NCBI GenBank assembly: GCA_949373085.1
Contig: CASICJ010000014.1
Coordinates: 1 to 64,000, forward strand
Direction of reading: 5' to 3'
DNA: 64,000 nucleotides
Origin: an uncultured Verrucomicrobiales bacterium
GTDB taxonomy: Bacteria > Verrucomicrobiota > Verrucomicrobiia > Verrucomicrobiales > Akkermansiaceae
Positions 35,363 to 44,639 of the stretch are shown piece after piece. Positions within the stretch are counted from its first letter, which is position 1, and each line of letters opens with the position of its first letter. Both the position numbers and the translations under genes were made by a program. A model generated the notes under the pieces. That model saw only the letters and a list, made by a program, of their open reading frames with translations, was not told the origin of the DNA and ran no database searches.

Positions 35363-37021
35363 ATGAAATCCCTCTTCCCTGTTATTTTCATTCTGCTTAC
35401 CATACAAGGATTCGCCGAAATAAAACTACCCCATATTTTCGGCAGCCAGATGGTTCTGCAACGCGACAAGCCCGCCCGCATTTGGGGCTGGGCGGATGTC
35501 GAAAAAGAAATCGTCATCACCTTCGCTGGTCAGAAAAAATCCATCGTCTCAGGGAAAGATGGCAAATGGGAAATTTCGCTAGACCCAATGCCTGCGAATG
35601 CCACGGGCCAAGCACTCAAAATCGCTTCAGGAGATCACTCGATCATTTTGGACGACGTCCTTCTTGGTGATGTCTGGATCTGTGGAGGACAAAGCAATAT
35701 GGAATGGAGACTTCGCAGCTCCCGCGACGCCGATATTGAAATCCCCAGCGCACGCTATCCCGCTATCCGCTTCATCCGGATCGAACCCGAGGGGCTGCCC
35801 GAACCCCAAGACGACTTTCCATCGGAGAATGGCGCTGGAATTTGGCGCCAATGCTCTCCCAAAACGATCGGCGACTGCTCCGGCGTCGCTTACTTTTTTG
35901 GACAACGCCTTCACCGGCGGCTCGATGTTCCGATCGGTCTAGTTAACGCCGCCTGGGGCGGAACAATGGCTCAACACTGGGTTACCCGTCGCACTCTCAA
36001 GACCCTGCCTACCATGAAGCCTTACTTCACAGACTATGAGAAAAAGTGTCAGGCATGGATCGATGACGGAGCTGAAAAAGGAGCCGCCAAACGCCTCGCC
36101 AAAGACTTTAAAGAATGGGAGATGCGCGCAAAGGAGGCGGAAGCTAAGGGTGAAAAGAAGCCCGGTGGAAAACCTAATCCACGCAATTACCAAAACCCTA
36201 ATCAGGGACGCATTCCTTCGGGAGCACTCAACGCCATGATCATGCCTTTGAAAGGACTCACTATTCAGGGAGCTCTTTTCTATCAGGGTGAAAATAATTC
36301 CTTCAGTAATAGCTGGATTCCCTTCCGCGAAACTTTTCCCGCCGTTATCTCTGACTGGCGAAAAATCTTCCGCGATGCAAACTTACCCTTTGGTATCATC
36401 CAAATCGCAGGATGGAGCACGCGACGTTCAATGACCTACGACATGAATCACCACACTAACGTGATTCGCGAACAACAATTCCTGACCTGGCAAAACACTC
36501 CTAACACCGGTCTGATCGTCAGCTTCGATGCAAACAGCGACTCTAATATTCACCCGCATCGAAAGTATCCCGTAGGCGATCGATCTGCCCGATGGGCACT
36601 CTCGACCGTCTATGGCGTTGAGGACGGCACTCGCTCTGAGAAGCCACTTGAATGGCATGGCCCAATCTACAAATCGATGGCGATCCAAGAGAAAAAAATC
36701 CTGATTAGCTTTGGGGGAAAAGGATCGAGCGGACTCCGTCTCGACCAAACTGATGCACGCGGTTTTTACATCGCAGGAAAAGATCGGGTCTTCCACCACG
36801 CCGACGCAAGAGTTGTAAAACCTTCAAGCGTCGAAGTCTGGTCCGAAGATGTCCCGGAACCTATCGCCGTTCGCTACGCATGGTCCAACCTGCCTTTAGG
36901 AACCCTCATGAACGGCAAAGAACTTCCCGCCTACCCATTCCGAACTGACACTTGGCCACTTAAGCCCCACTACGGAGAGGATCTCTATTACGTCGGGCCA
37001 CCCTCAAAAGACCCGAATTAG
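35363..37021 (+). CDS. Sialate O-acetylesterase-like SGNH esterase, exported
   Basis: The product has 552 residues with a signal peptide (MKSLFPVIFILLTIQGFA). The N-terminal beta domain starts KLPHIFGSQMVLQRDKPARIWGWA. The SGNH block I follows as DVWICGGQSNMEW with the nucleophile Ser, a later GALFYQGENN block fits block III, and SNIHPHRKYPVGDR supplies the Asp-His region. The family removes O-acetyl groups from sialic acids or from plant and algal glycans. The link to the sialidase at the start of the window is attractive but they are 34 kb apart. The lysine-rich insert near 225-265 is not conserved in relatives I know. Confidence 0.83.
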   Translation: MKSLFPVIFILLTIQGFAEIKLPHIFGSQMVLQRDKPARIWGWADVEKEIVITFAGQKKSIVSGKDGKWEISLDPMPANATGQALKIASGDHSIILDDVLLGDVWICGGQSNMEWRLRSSRDADIEIPSARYPAIRFIRIEPEGLPEPQDDFPSENGAGIWRQCSPKTIGDCSGVAYFFGQRLHRRLDVPIGLVNAAWGGTMAQHWVTRRTLKTLPTMKPYFTDYEKKCQAWIDDGAEKGAAKRLAKDFKEWEMRAKEAEAKGEKKPGGKPNPRNYQNPNQGRIPSGALNAMIMPLKGLTIQGALFYQGENNSFSNSWIPFRETFPAVISDWRKIFRDANLPFGIIQIAGWSTRRSMTYDMNHHTNVIREQQFLTWQNTPNTGLIVSFDANSDSNIHPHRKYPVGDRSARWALSTVYGVEDGTRSEKPLEWHGPIYKSMAIQEKKILISFGGKGSSGLRLDQTDARGFYIAGKDRVFHHADARVVKPSSVEVWSEDVPEPIAVRYAWSNLPLGTLMNGKELPAYPFRTDTWPLKPHYGEDLYYVGPPSKDPN

Positions 37022-37237
37022 ACGGAAAACCCACAAACTATGAAAGTTCATCAGGATAGCGATTCTTTCCGATCCGTGTTCATTGATTTAAACTCCTCCA
37101 CGACTTCGAATCAAAATTCGAACCTACCCATTATGGGACATCCGAAATTTCAAAGATTCTCCCTGTTAGGCTTCCCTTTCTGGACAGTCCCCCACCTTCA
37201 TCCTATCCACTGAAAACCTCATTGGTCCTCTCAATTT

Positions 37238-39643
37238 ATGATTAAGCCTCAACTAGCCGGTCTCATTTCTTACATCTGTGCCCTACAAACCCTCTTGGCC
37301 GCCGGTCCTGCCGGTAAGATGGCACAACCCGACTTTACCAAAGGAGACAGCATTCCGGAAGGAGCAGTCCACGATTGGAATCTAGGGGCCACTGGCGCGC
37401 GTGGTTGGATGTTCAGCGACAAGATGGTGACCTCTGACGCTCGCCAAATCAAAATCACGAAAGTCGCCACGGGTTCTCCGTCCGATGGTAATCTCGAAGT
37501 GGGAGACGTCATTCTTGGAGTCGATAAAAAAAACTTCGCGTATGACCCCCGTACTGAGTTTGGAAAAGCCCTGACCGAGGCGGAGTCAGTAAATGGAAAA
37601 GGAGCTCTTTCCCTGATTCGATGGCGTGATGGGAAAACAGAAAACATCACGCTCAATCTTCCAATTTTGGGCGACTACACCAAAACCACTCCCTATAATT
37701 GTGCCAAGTCCAAAAACATCCTCGAGCAAGGGTGTGAGATCCTCGCGGCAAAAATCAAAACACCTAGCTATCGCGAAAACCCTATCACCCGGTCCTTGAA
37801 TGCCCTTGCTCTGCTCGCAAGCGGAGACCCTGCTTATCTCCCAATCATTCGTAAAGAAGTCGAATGGGCCTCCACTTTCGAAAACAAGAGCTTCCAAACT
37901 TGGTATTACGGCTACGTCATCATGCTCATCTCGGAGTACTCCCTCTCCACCGGTGACAAAAGCTTTCTTCCCAATCTCAAACGTCTCGCGATGGAAGCCG
38001 CCAACGGTCAAAGCATGGTTGGCTCATGGGGACACCGTTTTGCCAACCCTGATGGACGTCTCGCTGGCTATGGAATGATGAACGCGCCCGGTCTACCGCT
38101 CACCACCTCTTTGATTCTAGCTCGAGCAGCTGGTATCGATGATCCAAAGCTTTCCAAAGCAATTGAAAAGAGCGCCAAGCTCCTCCGCTTCTACAACGGA
38201 AAAGGGGCCGTGCCCTACGGCGACCACGCCCCTTGGATCGAAACCCACGATGATAATGGTAAAAACGGAATGGCCGCCGTCCTCTTCAGCTTGCTCGGCG
38301 AATCAAAAGCAACCGAATATTTCTCCCGTATGAGCGTGGCTTCCCATGGCCCCGAGCGAGATGGCGGGCACACTGGAAATTTCTGTAACATTCTCTGGGC
38401 GATGCCTGGAGTCGCCCAATCTGGCCCCTACGCTACCGGAGCATGGATGAAGGAATTTGGCAGCTGGTATTTTGATCTTGCCCGCCAGTGGGATGGCACC
38501 TTTGTGCACCTTGGCCCACCTTCCATGAAAAAAGATAGCTACGCTAGCTGGGACTGCACCGGGGCTTATCTCCTCGCTTATGCAATGCCTCTTAAAAACC
38601 TTTGGCTCACTGGAAAAAGGGAGCCAATTGCTCCTCAAATCGAGCTTCAAGAAGCTGAATCTCTGATTCGGATGGGGCGAGGTTGGAACAACAAGGACCG
38701 TAATTCTGCTTACGATTCCCTCAATGGGAACACCCTCTTGGAAGCCCTAGGCAGCTGGTCTCCGGTGGTTCGAGAAAGAGCCGCGATGGCCATTGGACGG
38801 CGCAAGGGCAGCCCTCCTGTAACTGCCCTGATCAAGCTTCTTCACTCCAATAAGCTCTATGAACAACTCGGAGCGAGCCAAGCCATCATTACACTTCGAG
38901 GACGCGGGTCCGCGGCTGTCGAGACTCTCGAAGAAAACCTCTCTTCAAAAGATTTCTGGCTTCGAACCAAAACCGCCGAGGCCCTCGCCGCCATCGGCAA
39001 ACCCGCCATGAAAACCGTTCCGAAACTTCTTCATCTTCTCACCAAAATTGACACGAAGAACGACCCCCGTGGCATGCAGCAACGTTACTTTTCCTTCGCG
39101 CTTTTCAATGGTAGGGGAGGCTTACTCAGCCGTTCACTAGAGGGAATTGATCGTGAAATTCTTTTTAAAGCGGTGAAAGCCGGTCTGCAAAATGAGGATG
39201 GTCGCGCCAGAGGCAGTTTCGGCTCAGTCTATCGCAATCTCTCTCCCGCAGAAATTAAGCCCCTTCTTCCCGCTATCCTCAAGGCTATCGAAAAACCGGC
39301 TCCAAGCGGCGTCATGTTCGCCGCCGAGATCCGGATAGAAGGCTTAAAAGTCCTTGCCGCCAATCATGTCAAAGAAGGCATCAAAGCTTGTGTCGAATAC
39401 ACAGGAAAACAGAACCCTTGGGCCAGCGAAAAACGGACTCCCGAGATTATGAAAATTCTTCTCACTTATGGTTCACACGCCAAGGAAATCATCCCGGATC
39501 TTGAAGTAATAGCGACTCGGTTCGACGGCGGAGAGCCCAACTTCCCAGGACGACTTAGCAAACAAAAGGCCGCCATCTTAAGGGAAACCATCGAGAAAAT
39601 CAAAGCTTCGACAGAAGCGCCCAAACTCACCAGCATTCGCTAA
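37238..39643 (+). CDS. Exported PDZ- and HEAT-repeat protein, DUF6288-like
   Basis: The product has 801 residues: a signal peptide (ends near LLAAGPAG), a conserved N-terminal part (DWNLGATGARGWMF), a PDZ-like domain (about 60-145, ATGSPSDGNLEVGDVILGV), an alpha/alpha-type helical region (about 160-460, WYYGYVIMLISEY, MNAPGLPLTTSLILARAAG, SWDCTGAYLLAYA), then HEAT-like repeats (about 500-790). This matches what I know of DUF6288 proteins from Planctomycetes and Verrucomicrobia. No activity is known; the helical part resembles terpenoid-cyclase or glycan-lyase toroids. It heads a run with ThuA and sulfatase genes. Confidence 0.68.
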   Translation: MIKPQLAGLISYICALQTLLAAGPAGKMAQPDFTKGDSIPEGAVHDWNLGATGARGWMFSDKMVTSDARQIKITKVATGSPSDGNLEVGDVILGVDKKNFAYDPRTEFGKALTEAESVNGKGALSLIRWRDGKTENITLNLPILGDYTKTTPYNCAKSKNILEQGCEILAAKIKTPSYRENPITRSLNALALLASGDPAYLPIIRKEVEWASTFENKSFQTWYYGYVIMLISEYSLSTGDKSFLPNLKRLAMEAANGQSMVGSWGHRFANPDGRLAGYGMMNAPGLPLTTSLILARAAGIDDPKLSKAIEKSAKLLRFYNGKGAVPYGDHAPWIETHDDNGKNGMAAVLFSLLGESKATEYFSRMSVASHGPERDGGHTGNFCNILWAMPGVAQSGPYATGAWMKEFGSWYFDLARQWDGTFVHLGPPSMKKDSYASWDCTGAYLLAYAMPLKNLWLTGKREPIAPQIELQEAESLIRMGRGWNNKDRNSAYDSLNGNTLLEALGSWSPVVRERAAMAIGRRKGSPPVTALIKLLHSNKLYEQLGASQAIITLRGRGSAAVETLEENLSSKDFWLRTKTAEALAAIGKPAMKTVPKLLHLLTKIDTKNDPRGMQQRYFSFALFNGRGGLLSRSLEGIDREILFKAVKAGLQNEDGRARGSFGSVYRNLSPAEIKPLLPAILKAIEKPAPSGVMFAAEIRIEGLKVLAANHVKEGIKACVEYTGKQNPWASEKRTPEIMKILLTYGSHAKEIIPDLEVIATRFDGGEPNFPGRLSKQKAAILRETIEKIKASTEAPKLTSIR

Positions 39644-39661
39644 CATCCAACATTCATCACC

Positions 39662-40690
39662 ATGCTACGCCACTCATTTTTCTTTCTTCTGACCTCGCTG
39701 CTTTCTCTTTCAGCCCACCCTGTCCCAGAAAGCGCCAAATGGCTCACTTACTCGGGAGGAGAAGGCCCCGGAAAAGGAAAACACATTGTCCTAATTGCCG
39801 CCGATCAAGAATACCGCAGTGAGCAAGCTATGCCCATGATGGCCGGAATCCTTAGCAAGCATCATGGCTTTGATTGCACTGTTCTCTTTGGCGTAAACGA
39901 GAAAGGAATGGTTGACCCAACAATGCCGGTCTATCCGAAGAAAGGAAAAGAAGATGAATTCGAACAGCACAACATTCCCGGACTAGAACACCTAATGTCG
40001 GCCGACCTTGTAATCTTCTTCCACCGCCTACTCACTCTTCCAGAAGGCCAATTGAAGAAAATCGCCACATACCTCGACTCCGGAAAACCAGTCATCGCAC
40101 TTCGCACCGCCAACCACGGGTTTCGAGGTCGCATTCCCTATTCCAAGGAAGGAAAGAACATCAATTTTGGTCGAGATATTCTCGGCGGATCTTTCATGGG
40201 CCATCATGGAGGCTGGCACCGGGAAGCGACCCGCGGAACGATCGTTAAAGAACTCGCAGGCCACCCCATTGTTTCAGGAGTCAAAGATATCTGGGGGCCA
40301 TCTGATGTTTATAGAACTTACAAGGAAGGAACCACCCTTCCAGAAGACTGCACTATCCTCGTCTGGGGACAGCCACTCACAGGCCTTTCTCCAGAAGACA
40401 AACCGAACATCAAAAAAGAAGCACTCCCGGTCGCTTGGTTCAAAACATGGAGCACGAGTATGGGGACTAAAGCTCGTGTCTTCAACACAACCATGGGAAG
40501 CGCCCGTGATCTACAGAGTGCCGGATTAAGAAGACTCATCATCAACGCCTCCTACTGGGGAATGGGACTGGAAGACAAAATCACTCCGAACCGCAGCGTG
40601 GCATATACCAGAAAATACGAACCCCGACCGAGCGGATTTAACTATGAAAAACTCGGCGTCCGTCCACAGCTTCCTTCGGATTTTCGATAA
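39662..40690 (+). CDS. Exported ThuA-like protein
   Basis: The product has 342 residues with a short signal peptide (MLRHSFFFLLTSLLSLSAHP). The glutamine-amidotransferase-like ThuA fold is visible: KHIVLIAADQEYRSEQAMPMMAGIL, ADLVIFFHRLLTLPEGQLKKI, GKPVIALRTANHGF, GGSFMGHHGGW, and KARVFNTTMGSARDLQSAGLRRLIINASYWGMG. ThuA-like proteins lack the amidotransferase Cys and are found with glycan-degradation genes; biochemical function is uncertain. It begins 18 bases after the preceding gene, so co-transcription is likely. Confidence 0.83.
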   Translation: MLRHSFFFLLTSLLSLSAHPVPESAKWLTYSGGEGPGKGKHIVLIAADQEYRSEQAMPMMAGILSKHHGFDCTVLFGVNEKGMVDPTMPVYPKKGKEDEFEQHNIPGLEHLMSADLVIFFHRLLTLPEGQLKKIATYLDSGKPVIALRTANHGFRGRIPYSKEGKNINFGRDILGGSFMGHHGGWHREATRGTIVKELAGHPIVSGVKDIWGPSDVYRTYKEGTTLPEDCTILVWGQPLTGLSPEDKPNIKKEALPVAWFKTWSTSMGTKARVFNTTMGSARDLQSAGLRRLIINASYWGMGLEDKITPNRSVAYTRKYEPRPSGFNYEKLGVRPQLPSDFR

Positions 40691-40809
40691 ATCGTTGATC
40701 CCACAATCCCCCCAAAGTAATCGCCCCTTTTTTTCACCCAAAAAGGCAATTTCAAATCGCTTCAAATGGCATCTGAACACAATGGTGCGCAAACAATCGA
40801 AAAATAAAT

Positions 40810-42231
40810 ATGAAGTTTCTAATTTTTCTTACTATCGTAACATTTTCCCTTAGCCATTCACCCCACGCAAAAGAACGGAAACCCAACATCCTTCTTTTGA
40901 TGTCCGATGATCTAAACTCAGCGCTCAGCGGTTTCGGACATCCACAATGTAAAACTCCACGGCTTGACGCCCTGGCCAAGCGAGGCGTCCGCTTTGAGAA
41001 TATGCACTGCCAATACCCGGTTTGCGGTTCCTCCCGCGCCTCATTGATGACCGGACTTTATCCCTATACCAATGGCATGCTGGGTAACGGAGGTAACCTC
41101 CGCGAAAATCTTCCCAATGTCGTGACGCTATCACAACTCTTCCGCAACAATGGCTACCACGCCGGCCGGGTTAGCAAGATTTATCACATGGGCATCCCCT
41201 TCGAAATCATTGCAGGAACAGCCGATCATGACGACGCTCCATCGTGGGACGAAACGGTCAACATCAAGGCCTCCGAACAGAATGCCCCTGGTAAAAGAAC
41301 GGAGTGGTCCCCAAAAGATAAGAGCTCCCAGACTTTTACCGGAGTCGAAGCTTCAACCGGTGATCTCGAACACGCTGACGGGATGGCGGCGGATGCGGCA
41401 ATTGGATTCCTGAGACAAAATAAGGATAAGCCCTTTTTTCTAGGTTGTGGCTTTGTCCGTCCGCACGTTCCTTTAGTTGCACCCTCTAAATATTTTGATC
41501 GCTACGATCGCGATGCCATGGTCTCCCCAGAGGTTCCCAAGGGAGATCTTGATGATGTCCCCAAGATTATTCGAAACTATAAATCCATAGATCGCTACGG
41601 CGTGACTCCCGAATTACACAAAGGATTACTAGAAGCCTATTACGCCAGTATTTCCTATATGGATGAACAGGTCGGTCGGGTGTTAGAAACTCTTGACGAA
41701 TTAGGATTGCGAGAAAATACCATCGTGATTTTTTCCAGTGATCACGGATATCTCTTAGGGCATCATCACAAGTTTCAAAAGCAGCACCTATTCGAAGAAT
41801 CAACCCGTGTTCCGTTTATCCTCAGCGTTCCATGGATTACGAAATCGCATGGACACGCTAGCAATAAAATCACCGAACTTGTTGACCTTTACCCGACTCT
41901 AGCAGAACTCGCTGGATTAACTCCACCTACAAATCTTCAGGGCCAGAGCCTCTTGCCCCTCCTCAAGAATCCCACAACGAAGGAATGGGCTAAAGATCTC
42001 GCATTCTCGATCAGTCGAAGTGGCGGAGAATCCATTCGCACATCTGAATGGCGCTTCACTCATTGGGGATTTGGAGCAAAAGGGGAGGAGCTTTACGATC
42101 TGAAAAATGATCCAAACGAATTCACCAATCTTGCAAAAGACCCGAATTATACCGATCGCTTAAATCAACTCAAGGCGCGCCTAAAAACAAAGAGAAAAGA
42201 GGCTGGATACGATGCCAACCGATATAAATAG
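40810..42231 (+). CDS. Sulfatase, iduronate-2-sulfatase-like (Cys type), exported
   Basis: The product has 473 residues with a signal peptide. The metal-binding start is NILLLMSDDLNSAL (D33, D34). The sulfatase signature is CGSSRASLMTG with C72, which must be oxidised to formylglycine. Further markers are GCGFVRPHVPLVAP, the IVIFSSDHGYLLGHHHKFQKQHLFEESTRVP stretch (quoted in pieces: SSDHGYLLGHHHKFQK), and a C-terminal ELYDLKNDPNEFTNL. These are typical of S1_7-type sulfatases. The substrate is likely a sulfated glycan from algae or host tissue. Two SUMF1-family proteins occur downstream, but neither shows the catalytic cysteines needed for maturation. Confidence 0.9.
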   Translation: MKFLIFLTIVTFSLSHSPHAKERKPNILLLMSDDLNSALSGFGHPQCKTPRLDALAKRGVRFENMHCQYPVCGSSRASLMTGLYPYTNGMLGNGGNLRENLPNVVTLSQLFRNNGYHAGRVSKIYHMGIPFEIIAGTADHDDAPSWDETVNIKASEQNAPGKRTEWSPKDKSSQTFTGVEASTGDLEHADGMAADAAIGFLRQNKDKPFFLGCGFVRPHVPLVAPSKYFDRYDRDAMVSPEVPKGDLDDVPKIIRNYKSIDRYGVTPELHKGLLEAYYASISYMDEQVGRVLETLDELGLRENTIVIFSSDHGYLLGHHHKFQKQHLFEESTRVPFILSVPWITKSHGHASNKITELVDLYPTLAELAGLTPPTNLQGQSLLPLLKNPTTKEWAKDLAFSISRSGGESIRTSEWRFTHWGFGAKGEELYDLKNDPNEFTNLAKDPNYTDRLNQLKARLKTKRKEAGYDANRYK

Positions 42232-42333
42232 GCTTAGCGTACTCCCTCCTGCTTCGAATAGGCTACCACTGAACATCCCCATGAGGTGGACCAGCCAATG
42301 CTCACCGTGAGTTACGCAAAATAAAATTCACGG

Positions 42334-43596
42334 TTATTTCCTTAGCACTTCGATCTCACAATTCGGTAGCGCTTTTTTAAAGAATTCAACGCCTGCCTTA
42401 GTAACCTTGGTATCACAAAGGTACAGTCGTTTTAAGCTTTTTAGCGACTTCAAATGCTCTAGGCCTGTGTCGGTCAGCGGGTTTCGTTCGATTTGCAGCT
42501 CCGTCAGCTTCGTGAGTTTCCCAATCTCGGGTGGGAGCGTGGTAAGTTTGTTACTCTCGAGATACAACCACGTCAGGTTCGTGAGCTGTCCAATCTCAGG
42601 CGGGAGCGTGGTGAATTGGTTTTCTCCGAGCTTCAGATAAACCAGCTTCGTGAGTTTCCCAATCTCGGACGGGAACACGGCAAATTGGGTCCCATGGAGG
42701 GATAACCCCGCTAGGTTCGTGAGCTGTCCAACCTCGGACGGGAGCGTAGTGAGTGGGTTACCTTCAAGATATAACCATACTAAGTTCGTGAGCTGTCCAA
42801 TCTCAGGCGGAAGTTTGGTGAATTGGTTTTCTCCGAGCCCCAGATGCGTTAGCTTCGTGAGTTTCCCAATCAAGGGTGGAAGTGTGATAAATTGGTTATC
42901 ATGAAGAGACAACCCGGTCAGTTTCGTGAGCTGTGCAAGCTCAGGCGGGAGCGTCGGAAGTTGGTTGCTCCAAAGACTCAAATTTGTCAGTTTCGTGAGC
43001 TGGCCGATCTCGGGCGGGAGCGTCGAGAGTTGGTTGTCCCAGAGCCTTAAATGCGTCAGATTCGTGAGTTTTCCAATCTCGGGCGGGAGCGTCGAGAGAC
43101 CATTCCCATTGAAGCTCAACTGCGTTAGCATTGTGAGTTGTCCAATCTTGGGAGGAAGCGTGGTGAGTTGGTTTTCTCCGAGGTCCAGATGCTTCAGACT
43201 TGTGAGCTCAAAAATCTCGGGCGGGACCGTGGTGAATTGGTTGCGCTTGAGTCCCAAATACGCCAGCTTCATGAGCTGACAAATCTCGGGCGGAAGCGCA
43301 GTGAGCTGGTTGTCATGGAGGGTCAAACCGGTCAGGTTTGTTAGCTGTCCAATCTCAGGGGGGAGTGCGCGGAGGCCGCTGAGGACCAGTAATTTATTCC
43401 CACGCTCAACGCATTCGCTCATCTTTTTAAGAGCACGTTTGACTTCGGGGTCTTCGGTTGTTGAAGCCGCCTCATCCAGTGTCGCGAGAACCGCTGTTCG
43501 GTCATATTCGACTGGCTTATCCTCGGCCTTGCTGAACTCGCAAGCCAAAGTCAAAAGCACAAAAGCAAGCAATACGGAGTAAGACGTTCGAACCAT
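42334..43596 (-). CDS. Exported leucine-rich repeat protein
   Basis: The ATG at 43596 gives 420 residues with a signal peptide (MVRTSYSVLLAFVLLTLACEFSKA); a Cys in LACEF suggests a possible lipoprotein. About 12-13 LRRs of 23 residues follow (LPPEIGQLTNLTGLTLHDNQLT pattern, quoted as LPPEIGQLTNLT), from about residue 75 to 395, then a terminal GLEHLKSLKSLKRLYLCDTKVT repeat. The repeats are very regular, which suggests recent expansion. It lies 43 bases after the SUMF1 gene. LRR surfaces bind other proteins; the partner is unknown. Confidence 0.82.
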   Translation of the reverse strand: MVRTSYSVLLAFVLLTLACEFSKAEDKPVEYDRTAVLATLDEAASTTEDPEVKRALKKMSECVERGNKLLVLSGLRALPPEIGQLTNLTGLTLHDNQLTALPPEICQLMKLAYLGLKRNQFTTVPPEIFELTSLKHLDLGENQLTTLPPKIGQLTMLTQLSFNGNGLSTLPPEIGKLTNLTHLRLWDNQLSTLPPEIGQLTKLTNLSLWSNQLPTLPPELAQLTKLTGLSLHDNQFITLPPLIGKLTKLTHLGLGENQFTKLPPEIGQLTNLVWLYLEGNPLTTLPSEVGQLTNLAGLSLHGTQFAVFPSEIGKLTKLVYLKLGENQFTTLPPEIGQLTNLTWLYLESNKLTTLPPEIGKLTKLTELQIERNPLTDTGLEHLKSLKSLKRLYLCDTKVTKAGVEFFKKALPNCEIEVLRK

Positions 43597-43639
43597 GATT
43601 TTTTCTCTGTAAAACATACGGCGTCTCCGAGGTCTCTTC

Positions 43640-44602
43640 CTATTTTTCGGCAGCAACGATGACTCGTAGGCCGTAATTGTAACGGACCGTCGTGGGACTT
43701 GTCCAACTGTTGCGTTGTGCGGACCGGGACACGGTGGGAACGCTGTGAAACGCCCCACTGCGCAGAGATGGCTTGTCGGTTTTCGTGGTATTCTCCGGAT
43801 CAACACTCGGTGACCTGCTGTAAAAGTCCTTGTCATACCAGTCACGGCAGAATTCCCAGACGTTACCGTGCATATCATACAATCCCCAGGGGTTGGGCTT
43901 CAGTTGGCCAACCCGGTGGGCGTAGTCCTCCTTCTGCCCCGCGTTTTTTCCGCCATACCAGCCGTAGTCGATGAGTTTCGAAAGGTCATCTCCAAAGGAA
44001 AAAGCCGTGGTAGTTCCAGCACGACAGGCGTACTCCCATTGCGCCTCGGTCGGGAGCGATACGGTCCTGCCGGTTTTCTTAGAAAGCTTGCGGCAGAACT
44101 CGATCGCATCATAAGAGTCCACAAAGGCAACAGGATAGTCATCGAAGCCTTCTGGTCTCGGCTGCAGACGCATGTATCCCAAGGCCCGCTCTGCCTTCCA
44201 TGGTTCAGTCCCCATCACAGCCTTCCACTGAGCCTGCGTTACCTCGTAGATGCCCATGTAGAAGGGCTTGCTGATCGTTACCTCATGGACAGGATACTCA
44301 TCGATCAGGTTCCTCTCGAAGCCCCCGAACTTCTTGACCGTTTCCGCCGGAGTGTGATGGTTGCCCATCATAAACTTACCAGCTGGAATGAGCACGAGCT
44401 TCATCGACACCCCCTTACCAAGGTCCAGCGAGAGCGCCCCCACGATCGCCGTGTCCCCAGACACTTCGTTCGAAGGCTCGCCCTTTCCTATATTCTGCCC
44501 AAACGCAACCGTCACCAAGGCTACCTGCGCAGCGGTTAGAAGGATTGCTATGAGCAAGACAGCCGAAAACGGTTTCAAACTTGGAATATATGGGTGAATC
44601 AT
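43640..44602 (-). CDS. Exported SUMF1/FGE-family protein lacking the catalytic cysteines
   Basis: The ATG at 44602 follows AAAGGAACC, a good ribosome site, and gives 320 residues. A signal peptide (ends near VTVAFGQ) and a short linker precede a full SUMF1 domain (about 62-318): KLVLIPAGKFMMGN, ISKPFYMGIYEVTQAQW, LPTEAQWEYACRAG, WGLYDMHGNVWEFCRDWY, NYGLRVIVA. The RGGSFxCxxxxC element of true formylglycine-generating enzymes is replaced by LRSGAFHSVPTVSRS, so sulfatase activation is unlikely. The 3'-side paralogue at 58637 is very similar. The role may be binding or another modification. Confidence 0.85.
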   Translation of the reverse strand: MIHPYIPSLKPFSAVLLIAILLTAAQVALVTVAFGQNIGKGEPSNEVSGDTAIVGALSLDLGKGVSMKLVLIPAGKFMMGNHHTPAETVKKFGGFERNLIDEYPVHEVTISKPFYMGIYEVTQAQWKAVMGTEPWKAERALGYMRLQPRPEGFDDYPVAFVDSYDAIEFCRKLSKKTGRTVSLPTEAQWEYACRAGTTTAFSFGDDLSKLIDYGWYGGKNAGQKEDYAHRVGQLKPNPWGLYDMHGNVWEFCRDWYDKDFYSRSPSVDPENTTKTDKPSLRSGAFHSVPTVSRSAQRNSWTSPTTVRYNYGLRVIVAAEK

Positions 44603-44639
44603 AACTGGTTCCTTTAAAGTGGACGATACGGGACTTAAA

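Noticed and set aside
42270-42340. Terminator between the sulfatase and LRR genes (ACCGTGA ... TCACGGT)
   Set aside because: Only a 7-bp inverted repeat with a long loop and no T tract on either strand.
43868-44539. A 223-codon plus-strand frame inside the SUMF1 gene
   Set aside because: Antisense shadow of a conserved domain; a similar shadow appears over the paralogue, as expected from shared DNA.
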